A model generated the notes under the pieces. It made no database searches, was not told the origin of the DNA, and worked only from the letters and a program-made list of their open reading frames with translations. The translations under genes and the position numbers were made by a program. Below are positions 30,543-39,209 of a DNA stretch of 64,000 nucleotides, piece by piece (the first letter of the stretch is position 1; each line of letters opens with the position of its first letter). This DNA comes from Acinetobacter sp. S54 (lineage in GTDB: Bacteria; Pseudomonadota; Gammaproteobacteria; Pseudomonadales; Moraxellaceae), in NCBI RefSeq assembly GCF_016624945.1, contig NZ_JACVUI010000003.1, positions 124,001 through 188,000 on the forward strand, read 5' to 3'.

Positions 30543-31751
30543 TTATGAATGGGTTTGAACTTGAACGAGTGAGGCAGCTTGAGCAGCAAGCTCACGTGCT
30601 TGATCTGTATCTTCCGCCCGTGCAGTAGCAACTCCCATACGACGACGTTTGAAGCCTTCTGGTTTTCCAAATAGACGCAAATCGGTATCTGGGTGTGCTA
30701 AAGCTAGGTTTAGATTGCTGTAGCTTAAATTATTGGCATCCACACCTGCATAAATTACCGCACTGGCTGCTACGCTATGACGCAGCGTATTCACTGGTAG
30801 TCCTAGAATAGCCCGTGCATGTAACTCAAATTCGCTTTGAAACTGGGAAGCCAAAGTTACTAGACCTGTATCGTGTGGACGAGGAGAGACTTCGCTAAAC
30901 CAGACTTTGTCGCCTTTAACAAAGAGTTCTACCCCGAAAATACCGCAACCGCCAAGCGCGGTCGTGACTTTATGAGCAATTCTTTTGGATTCGATTAGTG
31001 CGGCTTCGGTCATTGGCTGAGGTTGCCAGCTTTCGACATAGTCTCCCGAATCTTGACGGTGCCCAATTGGATCACAATATTGAGTTTCGATTTCACCTGT
31101 TTCTGGATGTTTTGCCCGAACAGTCAAGAGCGTAATTTCAAAGTCAAAATCAATTTGCGATTCAACAATAACTTTGCCTTGATTTACTCGGCCGCCAGTT
31201 TGCGCATATTCCCATGCAGCATCCACTTCTTCAAAACTTTTAACACGAGATTGACCTTTGCCCGATGAAGACATAACAGGTTTAACAAAGTTCGGATAGC
31301 CAATATCGTCACAAGCGGCACGGAAGCTTTCCAATGAATCTGCAAAGCGATAAGCTGAAGTTGGTAATCCTAATTCTTCGGCGGCTAAACGGCGAATCCC
31401 TTCACGATTCATCGTCAAGTTGACTGCCTTGGCAGAAGGAATAACAGTAGCATCCGCACTATTTTCAATTTCAACCAGAACCTCAGTCGCAATTGCTTCA
31501 ATTTCTGGCACGATCAAATTCGGTTTTATTTTTTCAATAAGCTGATGTAATTCATCAGCATCAGCCATATTGAGGGTATAAGAAAAATGCGCAACTTGCA
31601 TCGCTGGAGCATGATCATAACGATCAGCGGCATGGACCTCAACTCCTAAACGCTGTAAAGAAATAACGACTTCTTTACCGAGTTCTCCTGAACCTAACAG
31701 CAACACCTTAAAGGCAGAAGATTGAAGGGGAGTACCAATAGTCACGCTCAT
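30543..31751 (-). CDS. purT: Formate-dependent phosphoribosylglycinamide formyltransferase PurT
   Basis: 402 residues. An ATP-grasp enzyme that formylates GAR with formate and ATP in purine synthesis, the folate-independent alternative to PurN. The N-terminal [19 protein letters not shown] is the family's first nucleotide-fold motif; [14 protein letters not shown] is the ATP-grasp phosphate loop, and [13 protein letters not shown] lies in the active-site region. I chose the ATG at 31751 (MSVTIG), which has GGA nine bases upstream, over the ATG at 31760. It may share a transcript with glnD and dapC. Confidence 0.95.
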   Translation of the reverse strand: MSVTIGTPLQSSAFKVLLLGSGELGKEVVISLQRLGVEVHAADRYDHAPAMQVAHFSYTLNMADADELHQLIEKIKPNLIVPEIEAIATEVLVEIENSADATVIPSAKAVNLTMNREGIRRLAAEELGLPTSAYRFADSLESFRAACDDIGYPNFVKPVMSSSGKGQSRVKSFEEVDAAWEYAQTGGRVNQGKVIVESQIDFDFEITLLTVRAKHPETGEIETQYCDPIGHRQDSGDYVESWQPQPMTEAALIESKRIAHKVTTALGGCGIFGVELFVKGDKVWFSEVSPRPHDTGLVTLASQFQSEFELHARAILGLPVNTLRHSVAASAVIYAGVDANNLSYSNLNLALAHPDTDLRLFGKPEGFKRRRMGVATARAEDTDQARELAAQAASLVQVQTHS

Positions 31752-32044
31752 GCGAATCATCCGTGCAAAAGTTGGGTATTAAGCATAGCAGAACTAGAAC
31801 ATGAATTAAGCCTTGTTTCACATAAAAATATATAGTTTTGTTCGACAAAAAATATCAAATTTAAAAATTTAAGAATTTAAATAAAATGAAATGCTTGTTT
31901 TAGATATGTGTAGTAATTTATCTACATTTCACCGTAAATTCAGCAACGTTATTTTATGGTTTTCAAAAAACAAATCTGTAAATATTGAGTATTGTTCCAG
32001 AATTCACTAGCATAGTGCCGAAATGTTGAGACAGGTAATCGTTG

Positions 32045-32518
32045 ATGATCACTTCAACACCAAAATTTTTGTTTTTTACTCCCATACTTTTAGTTGTAGC
32101 TCTGATTTCTGGCTGTAATCAAAATGACCCTAACAAGGCAGATAAAGTTGAAATTAAAGCGGCGCCTACTTTAACCAATGATGCAACGACTTATGCGCAT
32201 AAAGCGTGGGGGTTAATCAATGAAATTGATCCTGTTGTATATACCAAACAGATTGATCAAATTGATGAGCAAGTAAGAAAGCCATTGCGTCAATTAAGTA
32301 CAGACTGGCGTATTAATGTCAAAATGACAGATTCAGTCACCGAAGGTAAATATGCCTTATGCCGTAAAGCATTAACTTCTCTGGATACATGGGCCAGAGA
32401 AACCAAAGATAATAGTAAAACGGTAACTCAAAAACAGGCTGACTATGAGCGTGATAAATCGCAATGTAAGGATGCGATTGATAATCCAGTTTTGGGTAAT
32501 ACTGATCCAAAACGCTAA
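32045..32518 (+). CDS. Small lipoprotein, function unknown
   Basis: 157 residues from the ATG at 32045. A signal peptide ends in LISGC (Cys24), so the protein is a probable lipoprotein. The rest is a helical, charged domain with two cysteines (in YALCRKAL and KSQCKDAI) that may form a disulfide. I do not recognise the family. A bidirectional terminator follows four bases after the stop codon. Confidence 0.7.
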   Translation: MITSTPKFLFFTPILLVVALISGCNQNDPNKADKVEIKAAPTLTNDATTYAHKAWGLINEIDPVVYTKQIDQIDEQVRKPLRQLSTDWRINVKMTDSVTEGKYALCRKALTSLDTWARETKDNSKTVTQKQADYERDKSQCKDAIDNPVLGNTDPKR

Positions 32519-32521
32519 ATT

Positions 32522-32555
32522 AAAAAAGCGAGATTCAAACGATTCTCGCTTTTTT
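32522..32555. terminator. Bidirectional terminator
   Basis: A run of A plus GCGAGA pairs with TCTCGC plus a T run around a 10-base loop. It lies between the lipoprotein gene (plus) and a small secreted-protein gene (minus). Confidence 0.88.
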
Positions 32556-32568
32556 AATGCAAATAGAA

Positions 32569-32856
32569 TTAATGCTGTTGGTGACTCATCGTGGTTGAAG
32601 TTGTCGTGGTGGTTGCTGGTGTTTTCGCTTTTTCAGGTTTGGTGGTTTTTACTTCTGTCGTTTTTACAGTTTTTGTGGTTTTTGACGCTTCAGCTTTTGC
32701 TGGTTTTACTTTTGTACCGGATACCGCGACACATTTTCCACCTTTATGATTGGGGCCTGTTCCACCTTGTAATGATGTTCCTTTTGGGCAGGCAAAGGCG
32801 GTTGCACTAAGTAATGCTAAGGTGCTACTAAGAAGAATTACAGAAATCTTTTTCAT
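32569..32856 (-). CDS. Small secreted Lys/Thr-rich protein
   Basis: 95 residues. A clear signal peptide (MKKISVILLSSTLALLSATAFA) precedes a short domain with two cysteines (CPKGTSLQGGTGPNHKGGKC) that could form a disulfide, then a tail of repeated Lys-Thr-Thr-Val-like segments ending in His-Gln-Gln-His. The tail looks disordered and basic. I do not recognise a family. The start at 32856 begins the signal peptide, but an ATG at 32880 has a better AAGG ribosome site and would add eight residues. Confidence 0.65.
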   Translation of the reverse strand: MKKISVILLSSTLALLSATAFACPKGTSLQGGTGPNHKGGKCVAVSGTKVKPAKAEASKTTKTVKTTEVKTTKPEKAKTPATTTTTSTTMSHQQH

Positions 32857-32880
32857 AGTGTTCTGATGAATATAAGGCAT

Positions 32881-33107
32881 TAGTACCTTATTGAAAAATA
32901 GAAGATCGCATCCTGATCAAAAAGAACAGTTTTGTGTTGTATTTGCTTAAAAATATTAGAATTTATAGTGATAATTTTATTTTTAATTCAGATTTAAGTT
33001 TTGTACGTTTAATCGGCAAAGGAATAAGACAGCAAAAACAAGCCCTATTGTAAATAAAACAATAGAGCCCGGGTCGCTACTTTGACAAATATACAATAAT
33101 GTGAGGT
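32881..33107. other. Intergenic region downstream of the sodA unit
   Basis: AT-rich and without a gene. A 7-bp inverted repeat (CTATTGT at 33045-33051 with ACAATAG at 33058-33064) might end transcription from the sodA side, but its T run is poor. With the 30-codon frame at 33108-33200 the whole gap up to sodA is about 355 bases. Confidence 0.4.
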
Positions 33108-33200
33108 TTAGATTTGAAAAAAATGGCGGAAAAACACCATTAAACCTCCACACAAAATTAAAATACCAATCATATAACGCAATAATGCAGGAAAGGACAT
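33108..33200 (-). CDS. Possible 30-residue single-helix membrane protein
   Basis: A 30-codon frame just downstream of sodA on the same strand. It reads MSFPALLRYMIGILILC..., one strongly hydrophobic helix (about residues 9-23) followed by a basic-aromatic end (FRHFFQI). AGG lies about ten bases ahead of the ATG. The composition is what a real small membrane protein looks like, but so short a frame can arise by chance. Confidence 0.35.
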   Translation of the reverse strand: MSFPALLRYMIGILILCGGLMVFFRHFFQI

Positions 33201-33235
33201 GTCATAAGAACCTGTGTACAAAATAGCTGAACCTC

Positions 33236-33847
33236 TTATTGGATCGCTGATTGATAACGGCGATTGACTTCATTCCAGTCCACTACATTATAAAATGCAG
33301 CAATATATTCAGGACGACGGTTTTGATATTTCAAATAATAGGCATGTTCCCAGACATCCAAACCTAAAATTGGAGTATTACCATTCATAAGAGGCGAATC
33401 CTGATTTCCGCTACTTTCAACAACTAGTTTTTTCTCTGGAGTGACACTTAACCATGCCCAACCACTACCGAAGCGACTAATGGCTGCTTTGGTAAAGGCT
33501 TCTTTAAATGCATCAAAGCCGCCCAATTCTTTATCAATGGCATCTCCAACAGCTCCTGTTGGATTTCCGCCACCTTGAGGACTCATCACTGTCCAGAAAA
33601 GAGAATGGTTGGCATGCCCGCCACCGTTATTAATGACGACATTTTTAATATCGGCAGGCACCTCATTAACTTTAGCTACAAGCTCCTCCACAGGCAATTT
33701 TTCCCACTCAGTACCTTCAATGGCGGCATTGATATTATTAATATAAGTTTGATGATGCTTGGTGTGGTGAATTTCCATTGTTTTTGCATCAATATTGGGT
33801 TCAAGTGCATCGTATGCGTAAGGCAAAGTAGGTAGGGTGTACGCCAT
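33236..33847 (-). CDS. sodA: Superoxide dismutase, manganese type
   Basis: 203 residues. It converts superoxide to peroxide and oxygen. Metal ligands are visible: His27 in MEIHHTKHH, a His in [11 protein letters not shown], and Asp and His in LDVWEHAYY. The glycine-rich NNGGGHANH and the GNQDSPLM segment with glutamine are the marks of the Mn rather than the Fe type. There is no signal peptide, so it is cytosolic. A strong Fur-box-like site about 70 bases upstream suggests it is made when iron is scarce, as in other bacteria with Fur-repressed MnSOD. Confidence 0.9.
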   Translation of the reverse strand: MAYTLPTLPYAYDALEPNIDAKTMEIHHTKHHQTYINNINAAIEGTEWEKLPVEELVAKVNEVPADIKNVVINNGGGHANHSLFWTVMSPQGGGNPTGAVGDAIDKELGGFDAFKEAFTKAAISRFGSGWAWLSVTPEKKLVVESSGNQDSPLMNGNTPILGLDVWEHAYYLKYQNRRPEYIAAFYNVVDWNEVNRRYQSAIQ

Positions 33848-33919
33848 GAGAATTATCCTTTTTTAAAATCAAAGTGTTTCAATCAGGTTTAGTTTAGGGG
33901 ATGTTGAGTTTTATGTAAA

Positions 33920-33938
33920 TATAATGATAATTATTATC
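33920..33938. promoter_or_regulatory. Fur box before Mn superoxide dismutase
   Basis: Agrees with the 19-bp Fur consensus at 17 of 19 positions (ATAATGATAAT-T-ATTATC), the best match in the window. It lies 73-91 bases before the sodA start codon. Confidence 0.75.
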
Positions 33939-33970
33939 GTTGTATTTATTGTTTATAAATTTATGCAGCC

Positions 33971-33998
33971 AATAAAAAAACCAGCAAGTGCTGGTTTT
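33971..33998 (-). terminator. Terminator after ychF
   Basis: Perfect AAAACCAGC/GCTGGTTTT stem (33977-33985 with 33990-33998), 4-base loop, followed on the minus strand by a T run. It lies just beyond the ychF stop codon. Confidence 0.85.
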
Positions 33999-34021
33999 AT
34001 AGTTTTGATTAAATAAGTTGA

Positions 34022-35113
34022 TTACACGTTAAAACGGAAGTGCAATACATCGCCATCTTGTACGATATAGGTTTTACCTTCCAGACGCCATTTGCCAGCT
34101 TCTTTGGCACCAGCTTCACCGTTATATTGTACGAAGTCATCATAAGCGATACATTCAGCACGGATAAAGCCTTTTTCAAAGTCAGTGTGGATCACGCCAG
34201 CTGCCTGTGGTGCTGTCGCGCCAACTTTGACTGTCCATGCGCGAACTTCTTGCACACCCGCAGTAAAGTAAGTCTGTAAACCTAATAGAGCATAACCTGC
34301 ACGAATGACGACATTTAATCCCGGTTCCTGCATGCCCATTGCTTCTAAAAATTCGGCACGATCTTCATCTTCAAGCAGTGAAATTTCTGCTTCAATTTGG
34401 TTGCATAAAGGAACCACAATCGCATTTTCTTCTGCCGCTAGTTTTTTAACAGCATCGAGGTGTGGATTATTTTCAAAGCCATCTTCGGCAACGTTGGCAA
34501 TATACATGGTTGGTTTTAAAGTCATTAAACCAAAACCACGAATAAGTTTACGCTCATCATCATTCAAATCAGCTGCACGAGCGGGTTTACCTTCATCTAG
34601 CAAAGGTTGAATTTTCTCTAAAACTGCTTTAGTCGCGATGGCTTCTTTATCGCCCCCTTTTGCAGATTTAGTAAGACGTAATAATGCTTTTGCTACAGTT
34701 TCAAGATCTGCCAATGCGAGTTCTGTATTAATCGTAGCAATATCATCGAGTGGATCAATTTTACCATTTACGTGAATGACGTTTTCGTCTTCAAAACAAC
34801 GTACTACATGAGCAATCGCATCAGTTTCACGAATATTTGCTAAAAATTGGTTGCCCAGACCTTCACCTTTTGATGCGCCTGCAACTAGACCGGCAATATC
34901 CACAAACTCCATTGTCGTCGGTAGGATACGTTGTGGTTTTACAATTGCTGCGAGTTTATCGAGACGCGCATCTGGAACAGGCACAATACCTGTATTTGGT
35001 TCAATGGTACAAAACGGAAAGTTTTCTGCGGCAATCGCAGCCTTGGTTAATGCATTAAAAAGTGTTGATTTACCAACGTTTGGCAGGCCCACAATACCGC
35101 AATTAAAACCCAT
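34022..35113 (-). CDS. ychF: Redox-regulated ATPase YchF
   Basis: 363 residues, an Obg-related P-loop ATPase that binds ribosomes. Motifs: Walker [16 protein letters not shown] at the start, switch-region [29 protein letters not shown] in place of the GTPases' NKxD (the change linked to ATP use), and a C-terminal TGS domain ([14 protein letters not shown] to LHFRFNV). The start is the ATG at 35113 (MGFNCGIVG), the family's usual start; a GTG four codons earlier is possible. Confidence 0.96.
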   Translation of the reverse strand: MGFNCGIVGLPNVGKSTLFNALTKAAIAAENFPFCTIEPNTGIVPVPDARLDKLAAIVKPQRILPTTMEFVDIAGLVAGASKGEGLGNQFLANIRETDAIAHVVRCFEDENVIHVNGKIDPLDDIATINTELALADLETVAKALLRLTKSAKGGDKEAIATKAVLEKIQPLLDEGKPARAADLNDDERKLIRGFGLMTLKPTMYIANVAEDGFENNPHLDAVKKLAAEENAIVVPLCNQIEAEISLLEDEDRAEFLEAMGMQEPGLNVVIRAGYALLGLQTYFTAGVQEVRAWTVKVGATAPQAAGVIHTDFEKGFIRAECIAYDDFVQYNGEAGAKEAGKWRLEGKTYIVQDGDVLHFRFNV

Positions 35114-35166
35114 GAGAGGACTCACAAAATATGTAAACTAAAAATTGAGGCTGATTTTACATGAAA

Positions 35167-35190
35167 GCCATGACAAAGTCAGGTCATGGC
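35167..35190 (-). terminator. Possible terminator after metI
   Basis: Perfect 8-bp stem GCCATGAC/GTCATGGC with an 8-base loop beyond the metI stop codon. The T run on the minus strand is weak, so it is a poor intrinsic terminator. Confidence 0.4.
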
Positions 35191-35211
35191 GAAGTGTGAA
35201 TTATTACAAGC

Positions 35212-35871
35212 TTAAATTTTACGTTTATCTAATTGTTGAGAAAGCGCATCTCCTGTGGCTTGAATCAGCATGACCAATACAATAAGCACTAAAATCACTG
35301 CAAACATAATGGTTAAATCAAAACGCTGATAACCATATCGATATGCAATATCTCCCAATCCCCCTGCACCAATAGCGCCAGCAATTGCAGAGGAGTTAAT
35401 CATGGTTACAATGGTAACGGTAAAACCTGCCACGATCCCTGGTAGGGCTTCTGGTAAAAGTACATGCCAGATAATCTGTTGACGATTACAGCCCATGGCT
35501 TGTGCTGCTTCTATGAGCCCCTGATCCACTTCCCTTAAACTGACTTCTGCGATACGAGCAAAAAAGGGAATGGCTGCCAGAGTTAAAGGCACAACAGCCG
35601 CCCAAACCCCATAACTGGTACCGACGATCCAGCGGGTAATCGGAATCAGTGCGACCATTAAAATTAAAAAAGGAATGGAGCGAGTGATATTAATAATCCA
35701 GCCAATAGGCTGATTAATTTTTTGTGAAGAATAAATGCCATTCTCTGAGGTACTTACTAAAATTACGGCGAGCGGTAAGCCAATCAGAAATGCAAATAAG
35801 GCGGAAACGCCAACCATAATTAAGGTGTCTAATGTTCCTGCGAGTAAGAAATCAATGAGTTGGTCGTGCAT
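35212..35871 (-). CDS. metI: Methionine-type ABC transporter permease
   Basis: 219 residues with five predicted membrane helices and the permease EAA-type loop (EAAQAMGCNRQQIIWHVLLPEALPGI). This is the MetI family of D/L-methionine uptake permeases; related systems carry other sulfur compounds. It overlaps the end of metN by 20 bases. In this operon it lies downstream of sulfur-scavenging oxidoreductases, so the substrate may be an organosulfur compound rather than methionine. Confidence 0.9.
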   Translation of the reverse strand: MHDQLIDFLLAGTLDTLIMVGVSALFAFLIGLPLAVILVSTSENGIYSSQKINQPIGWIINITRSIPFLILMVALIPITRWIVGTSYGVWAAVVPLTLAAIPFFARIAEVSLREVDQGLIEAAQAMGCNRQQIIWHVLLPEALPGIVAGFTVTIVTMINSSAIAGAIGAGGLGDIAYRYGYQRFDLTIMFAVILVLIVLVMLIQATGDALSQQLDKRKI

Positions 35872-36922
35872 AACCGATCACCTCCACACGCTGAATAAAA
35901 GGAGACAGCCGGATTTTTAAATTTTCCAGATTAAGATTGAGTTGTGAAACTCCAACGATCAAAGATCCGATTAAATGCTGCTGAATTGTATCGATATGAC
36001 TCTGATATAAATAAAGCGGCGCATTAAAACTGGTTAAAATTTGATTCAGGTCAGGGGCATTTTTGACTTCACTCTGATATTGCAATTTGATAATAATTTG
36101 GGTCGAATCAATTTGGGGTTGTGAAAAATATTGAAAGGGCAAATCCAGTTGCTCCAGATTTAATAACTCTTGTGTAATCGGCTGCACAGGATTGGAAAAA
36201 ACTGACCAGACTTGTCCCGACTCCACAATTTCGCCGTGTTCAATTACCACCACCTGATCACAAATGTCACGAATCACTTGCATTTCATGAGTAATCAAAA
36301 CAATGGTAATCCCTAATTCCCGATTAATTTTTTTAAGTAAGGAAAGAATCACTGACGTGCTTTCAGGGTCTAAAGCTGAAGTGGCTTCATCACAGAGTAA
36401 AATTTCTGGATGGTGTACCAGCGCACGAGCAATTCCTACACGCTGTTTTTGTCCCCCTGAAAGTTGTGATGGATATTGCCCAGCTTTATGACTTAATCCC
36501 ACCAATGATAAAACTTCATCAACACGACTTTTGATCTCTGATTTAGCATAGCCTGAGATTTTTAGCGGGAGTGCTACATTTTCCCATACAGTTTTGGCTG
36601 ACATTAAATTAAAATGTTGGAAAATCATGCCAATCCGCTGACGCAGTTTGATTAAACGAGGATGATCCAGTGTGGTTAATTCCTCTTGGTGAATCTTGAT
36701 TGAACCTGAACTAGGGTGTTCAAGTCCATTCAGTGTACGCAATAAAGAAGATTTACCCGCGCCACTTTTACCAATGATTCCAAGAATTTTACCTTCAGGG
36801 ATATCCAGATGAATATCTTTTAAGGCATGAACTTGTTGGCCCTGACTGTGATAAATTTTATTCAATGATCGAATTTGAATATGAGGTAATGCAAAATTAA
36901 CAGGGGAGCCGAAACTGACCAT
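35852..36922 (-). CDS. metN: Methionine-type ABC transporter ATP-binding protein
   Basis: 356 residues. Visible: Walker A GKSGAGKSSLLRT, the ABC signature LSGGQKQRVGIARAL, Walker B ILLCDEATSALD and switch His in LITHEMQ. The C-terminal 100 residues are the regulatory NIL (ACT-like) domain that in MetN binds methionine and inhibits transport. A strong AAGGAG ribosome site precedes the ATG. Between metQ and metI, overlapping metI by 20 bases. Confidence 0.93.
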   Translation of the reverse strand: MVSFGSPVNFALPHIQIRSLNKIYHSQGQQVHALKDIHLDIPEGKILGIIGKSGAGKSSLLRTLNGLEHPSSGSIKIHQEELTTLDHPRLIKLRQRIGMIFQHFNLMSAKTVWENVALPLKISGYAKSEIKSRVDEVLSLVGLSHKAGQYPSQLSGGQKQRVGIARALVHHPEILLCDEATSALDPESTSVILSLLKKINRELGITIVLITHEMQVIRDICDQVVVIEHGEIVESGQVWSVFSNPVQPITQELLNLEQLDLPFQYFSQPQIDSTQIIIKLQYQSEVKNAPDLNQILTSFNAPLYLYQSHIDTIQQHLIGSLIVGVSQLNLNLENLKIRLSPFIQRVEVIGYARPTH

Positions 36923-36932
36923 ATTGAACTCC

Positions 36933-37781
36933 TTATACCCAGCCTGGAAACCAGAGTTTTGATCCTAAATCTTCATTAAGTGCAGCTTTAACAGCAGGCG
37001 AAGTTTGATAAATCTCTACAAACTTTTTCAATTTATCGCCTTTATCCTGATAATCATCACGAACTACAAATAAAATGGCATAGCGTTTATTTGAAGTATT
37101 ATCCAAAACAAGAGCACTTTCTGGATCAGCAGTTTTTGCCAATCGTAAATAATGTGGATAGCCAAAAGCTAAATCAACATCATCAATGGCACGAGCTGTT
37201 TGTGGGCCTTCGACTTCAATAAACTGTAAGTTTTTTGGGTTTGATGAAATATCACTAAGTTTAGATAAATAATTATTTGTATCTTTGAGCTGAATCAATT
37301 TGGCTTGCTGTAATAGTAATAATGCGCGTCCTTGATTGACCGGATCGTTTGGAATGACCACCCGTGCATTTTGTGGTAAATCATCCAGACTTTTATATTT
37401 TTTGGAGTATAGTCCGACATGCGAAGCAGCCCCGACGCCGAAGGCTTTGAGTTTATAACCAGTTTCCTTAATCGCATTGTTTAAAAAAGGTTGATGCTGA
37501 AAAAAGTTGGCATCAATATCACCATTATTTAAAGTGATATTAGGTGTGTTCCAGTCGGAAAACTCGACTAATTTGACATGAATGCCTTGTTTCTCTGCTT
37601 CTTTAGCCGCAGCCTGTAATGGATGGGCAAAAGGGGGGCTGATGCCGATGACTAACTCTTCGTTCTGAGTTTGGCGTTGTTTATTCCAGATGAATAAACC
37701 AATAATCAGAATGACAAAAATTGCACCGAATATAATCAGTTTTTTGTTCGATGAACGAGATGTTGAGGATGATTGACTCAT
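36933..37781 (-). CDS. metQ: MetQ/NlpA-family substrate-binding protein with membrane anchor
   Basis: 282 residues. The domain from about residue 47 (ELVIGISPPFAHPLQAAAKEAEKQG) is the NlpA/MetQ periplasmic binding fold. The N-terminus is unusual: a Ser-rich cytosolic start, then one membrane helix (KKLIIFGAIFVILIIGLFIW) with no lipobox cysteine, so it seems anchored by a helix instead of lipid. The ATG at 37781 has GGAG six bases ahead. The gene starts 15 bases after the LLM monooxygenase gene in the same operon. Confidence 0.88.
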   Translation of the reverse strand: MSQSSSTSRSSNKKLIIFGAIFVILIIGLFIWNKQRQTQNEELVIGISPPFAHPLQAAAKEAEKQGIHVKLVEFSDWNTPNITLNNGDIDANFFQHQPFLNNAIKETGYKLKAFGVGAASHVGLYSKKYKSLDDLPQNARVVIPNDPVNQGRALLLLQQAKLIQLKDTNNYLSKLSDISSNPKNLQFIEVEGPQTARAIDDVDLAFGYPHYLRLAKTADPESALVLDNTSNKRYAILFVVRDDYQDKGDKLKKFVEIYQTSPAVKAALNEDLGSKLWFPGWV

Positions 37782-37796
37782 CTGAGACTCCAAAAT

Positions 37797-39209
37797 TTAA
37801 GCTGTAATTTGTTGTGAAATGGCGGATATTTTTTCTTGTTTTAAAGGATGACATCGGAAGGCATTGGCGGGGTGGGAGGTCGCTAAACGATCACCTTGTT
37901 GATGTAATTTACGTCGTAAGGAACCTGCTGCATATTCAGTTTTATAACGTTCGCGCTGTTGTAATTCAGGAATCACTAAACGGATAAAATCTTGATGCGA
38001 TTCTGGCGCTACAGTACGGGTTAAATTAAATCCATCAATGCCTGTTTCATCAAGCAACTGAATCAGTTGTTCAGCGACATGACTGCCACTACCTACAATC
38101 AGAGGATAACGACCACCCAATACATGCTGATTTTTCAAATCATTTTTAGTAATTTGCTGAGTTTTGAATTTTTCATTTACAGACGCGATGCTGTTACTTT
38201 TTTGGTAAGGAATCACTTCATCATCCTTAAATCTGGATAAATCAATACCAACTGAACTGGCATAGTGAGCGATTCCAGCTTCTGGGCTGGCATACTGACG
38301 ATACTCTGCGAGTTTTTCCTGAGCAATTTGTTCAGTTTCTCCAGTCACCACAGTAATGCCAAGGAAAATTTTGATGTCATTTGCCTGACGACCATGTAGC
38401 ACCGCTTGCTCACGAATTTTAATGACTTGTTGGCGAATTTTTTCGGGTTGATCCCCTCCAATGAAAATACATTCGGCATGTGCAGTTGCAAATTGTAAGC
38501 CGCGTGACGATGCGCCTGCCTGAAATAAAACAGGCGTACGTTGTATTGACGGCGCAACCTGAAATACACCCTGACTTTGGTAGAAACGTCCTTGATGCTG
38601 GATTTCATGGACTTTGGTAGGATCGGTGAAAATACGATGAATTTTATCTTTTTTTAATGCATCGTCTTCCCATGAGCCTTCCCAATATTGATAGCAAAGC
38701 TGTAAAAATTCTTCGGCTTGTTCGTAGCGTAAATCATGATCTTTGAGCCCCGAATGACCGATAAGTCGTTCTGCGCTATCCAAATAGCCAGTGACAATAT
38801 TCCAGCCAATACGACCATGGGTTAGATGATCCAACGAAGCAAAACGCCTTGCAAATTGATAGGGTGTTTCGTAACTTAAATTGACAGTAATGCCAAAACC
38901 TAAATGTTGAGTAACCGCAGCCATAGCAGAAACCAAAGTACTCGGATCATGGCTTGGCAGCTGGATCGATTCGCGTAATGTTAGGTCAATGTTATTTTGA
39001 TAGACATCATAGACACCGGTAATATCGGCAATAAATAAACCATCAAACAGGCCAGTTTCTAAAGTTTTAGCTAGATCAGTCCAGTAGCTTAACTCATTAA
39101 AACGGTGAGACTGATCGCGTGGATGAGTCCAGAGTCCATGATTGATATGGCCTACGCTATTCATGTCAAAAGCATTGATTAAGATCTTTTTTTGTGATGT
39201 TTTTGTCAT
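37797..39209 (-). CDS. LLM-class flavin-dependent monooxygenase (NtaA/SnaA/DszA type)
   Basis: 470 residues. The TIM-barrel flavin monooxygenase of the NtaA/SnaA/DszA/SoxA group, which uses FMNH2 from a separate reductase. Features include the long start segment up to NHGLWTHPRDQSHRFN, GRIGWNIVTGYLDSAERLIG and VLFQAGASSRGLQFA. Such enzymes cleave carbon-sulfur bonds or oxidise sulfones. It overlaps the upstream SfnB-like gene by one base and precedes metQ by 15, so desulfurisation and uptake are made together. The exact substrate is unknown. Confidence 0.9.
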   Translation of the reverse strand: MTKTSQKKILINAFDMNSVGHINHGLWTHPRDQSHRFNELSYWTDLAKTLETGLFDGLFIADITGVYDVYQNNIDLTLRESIQLPSHDPSTLVSAMAAVTQHLGFGITVNLSYETPYQFARRFASLDHLTHGRIGWNIVTGYLDSAERLIGHSGLKDHDLRYEQAEEFLQLCYQYWEGSWEDDALKKDKIHRIFTDPTKVHEIQHQGRFYQSQGVFQVAPSIQRTPVLFQAGASSRGLQFATAHAECIFIGGDQPEKIRQQVIKIREQAVLHGRQANDIKIFLGITVVTGETEQIAQEKLAEYRQYASPEAGIAHYASSVGIDLSRFKDDEVIPYQKSNSIASVNEKFKTQQITKNDLKNQHVLGGRYPLIVGSGSHVAEQLIQLLDETGIDGFNLTRTVAPESHQDFIRLVIPELQQRERYKTEYAAGSLRRKLHQQGDRLATSHPANAFRCHPLKQEKISAISQQITA

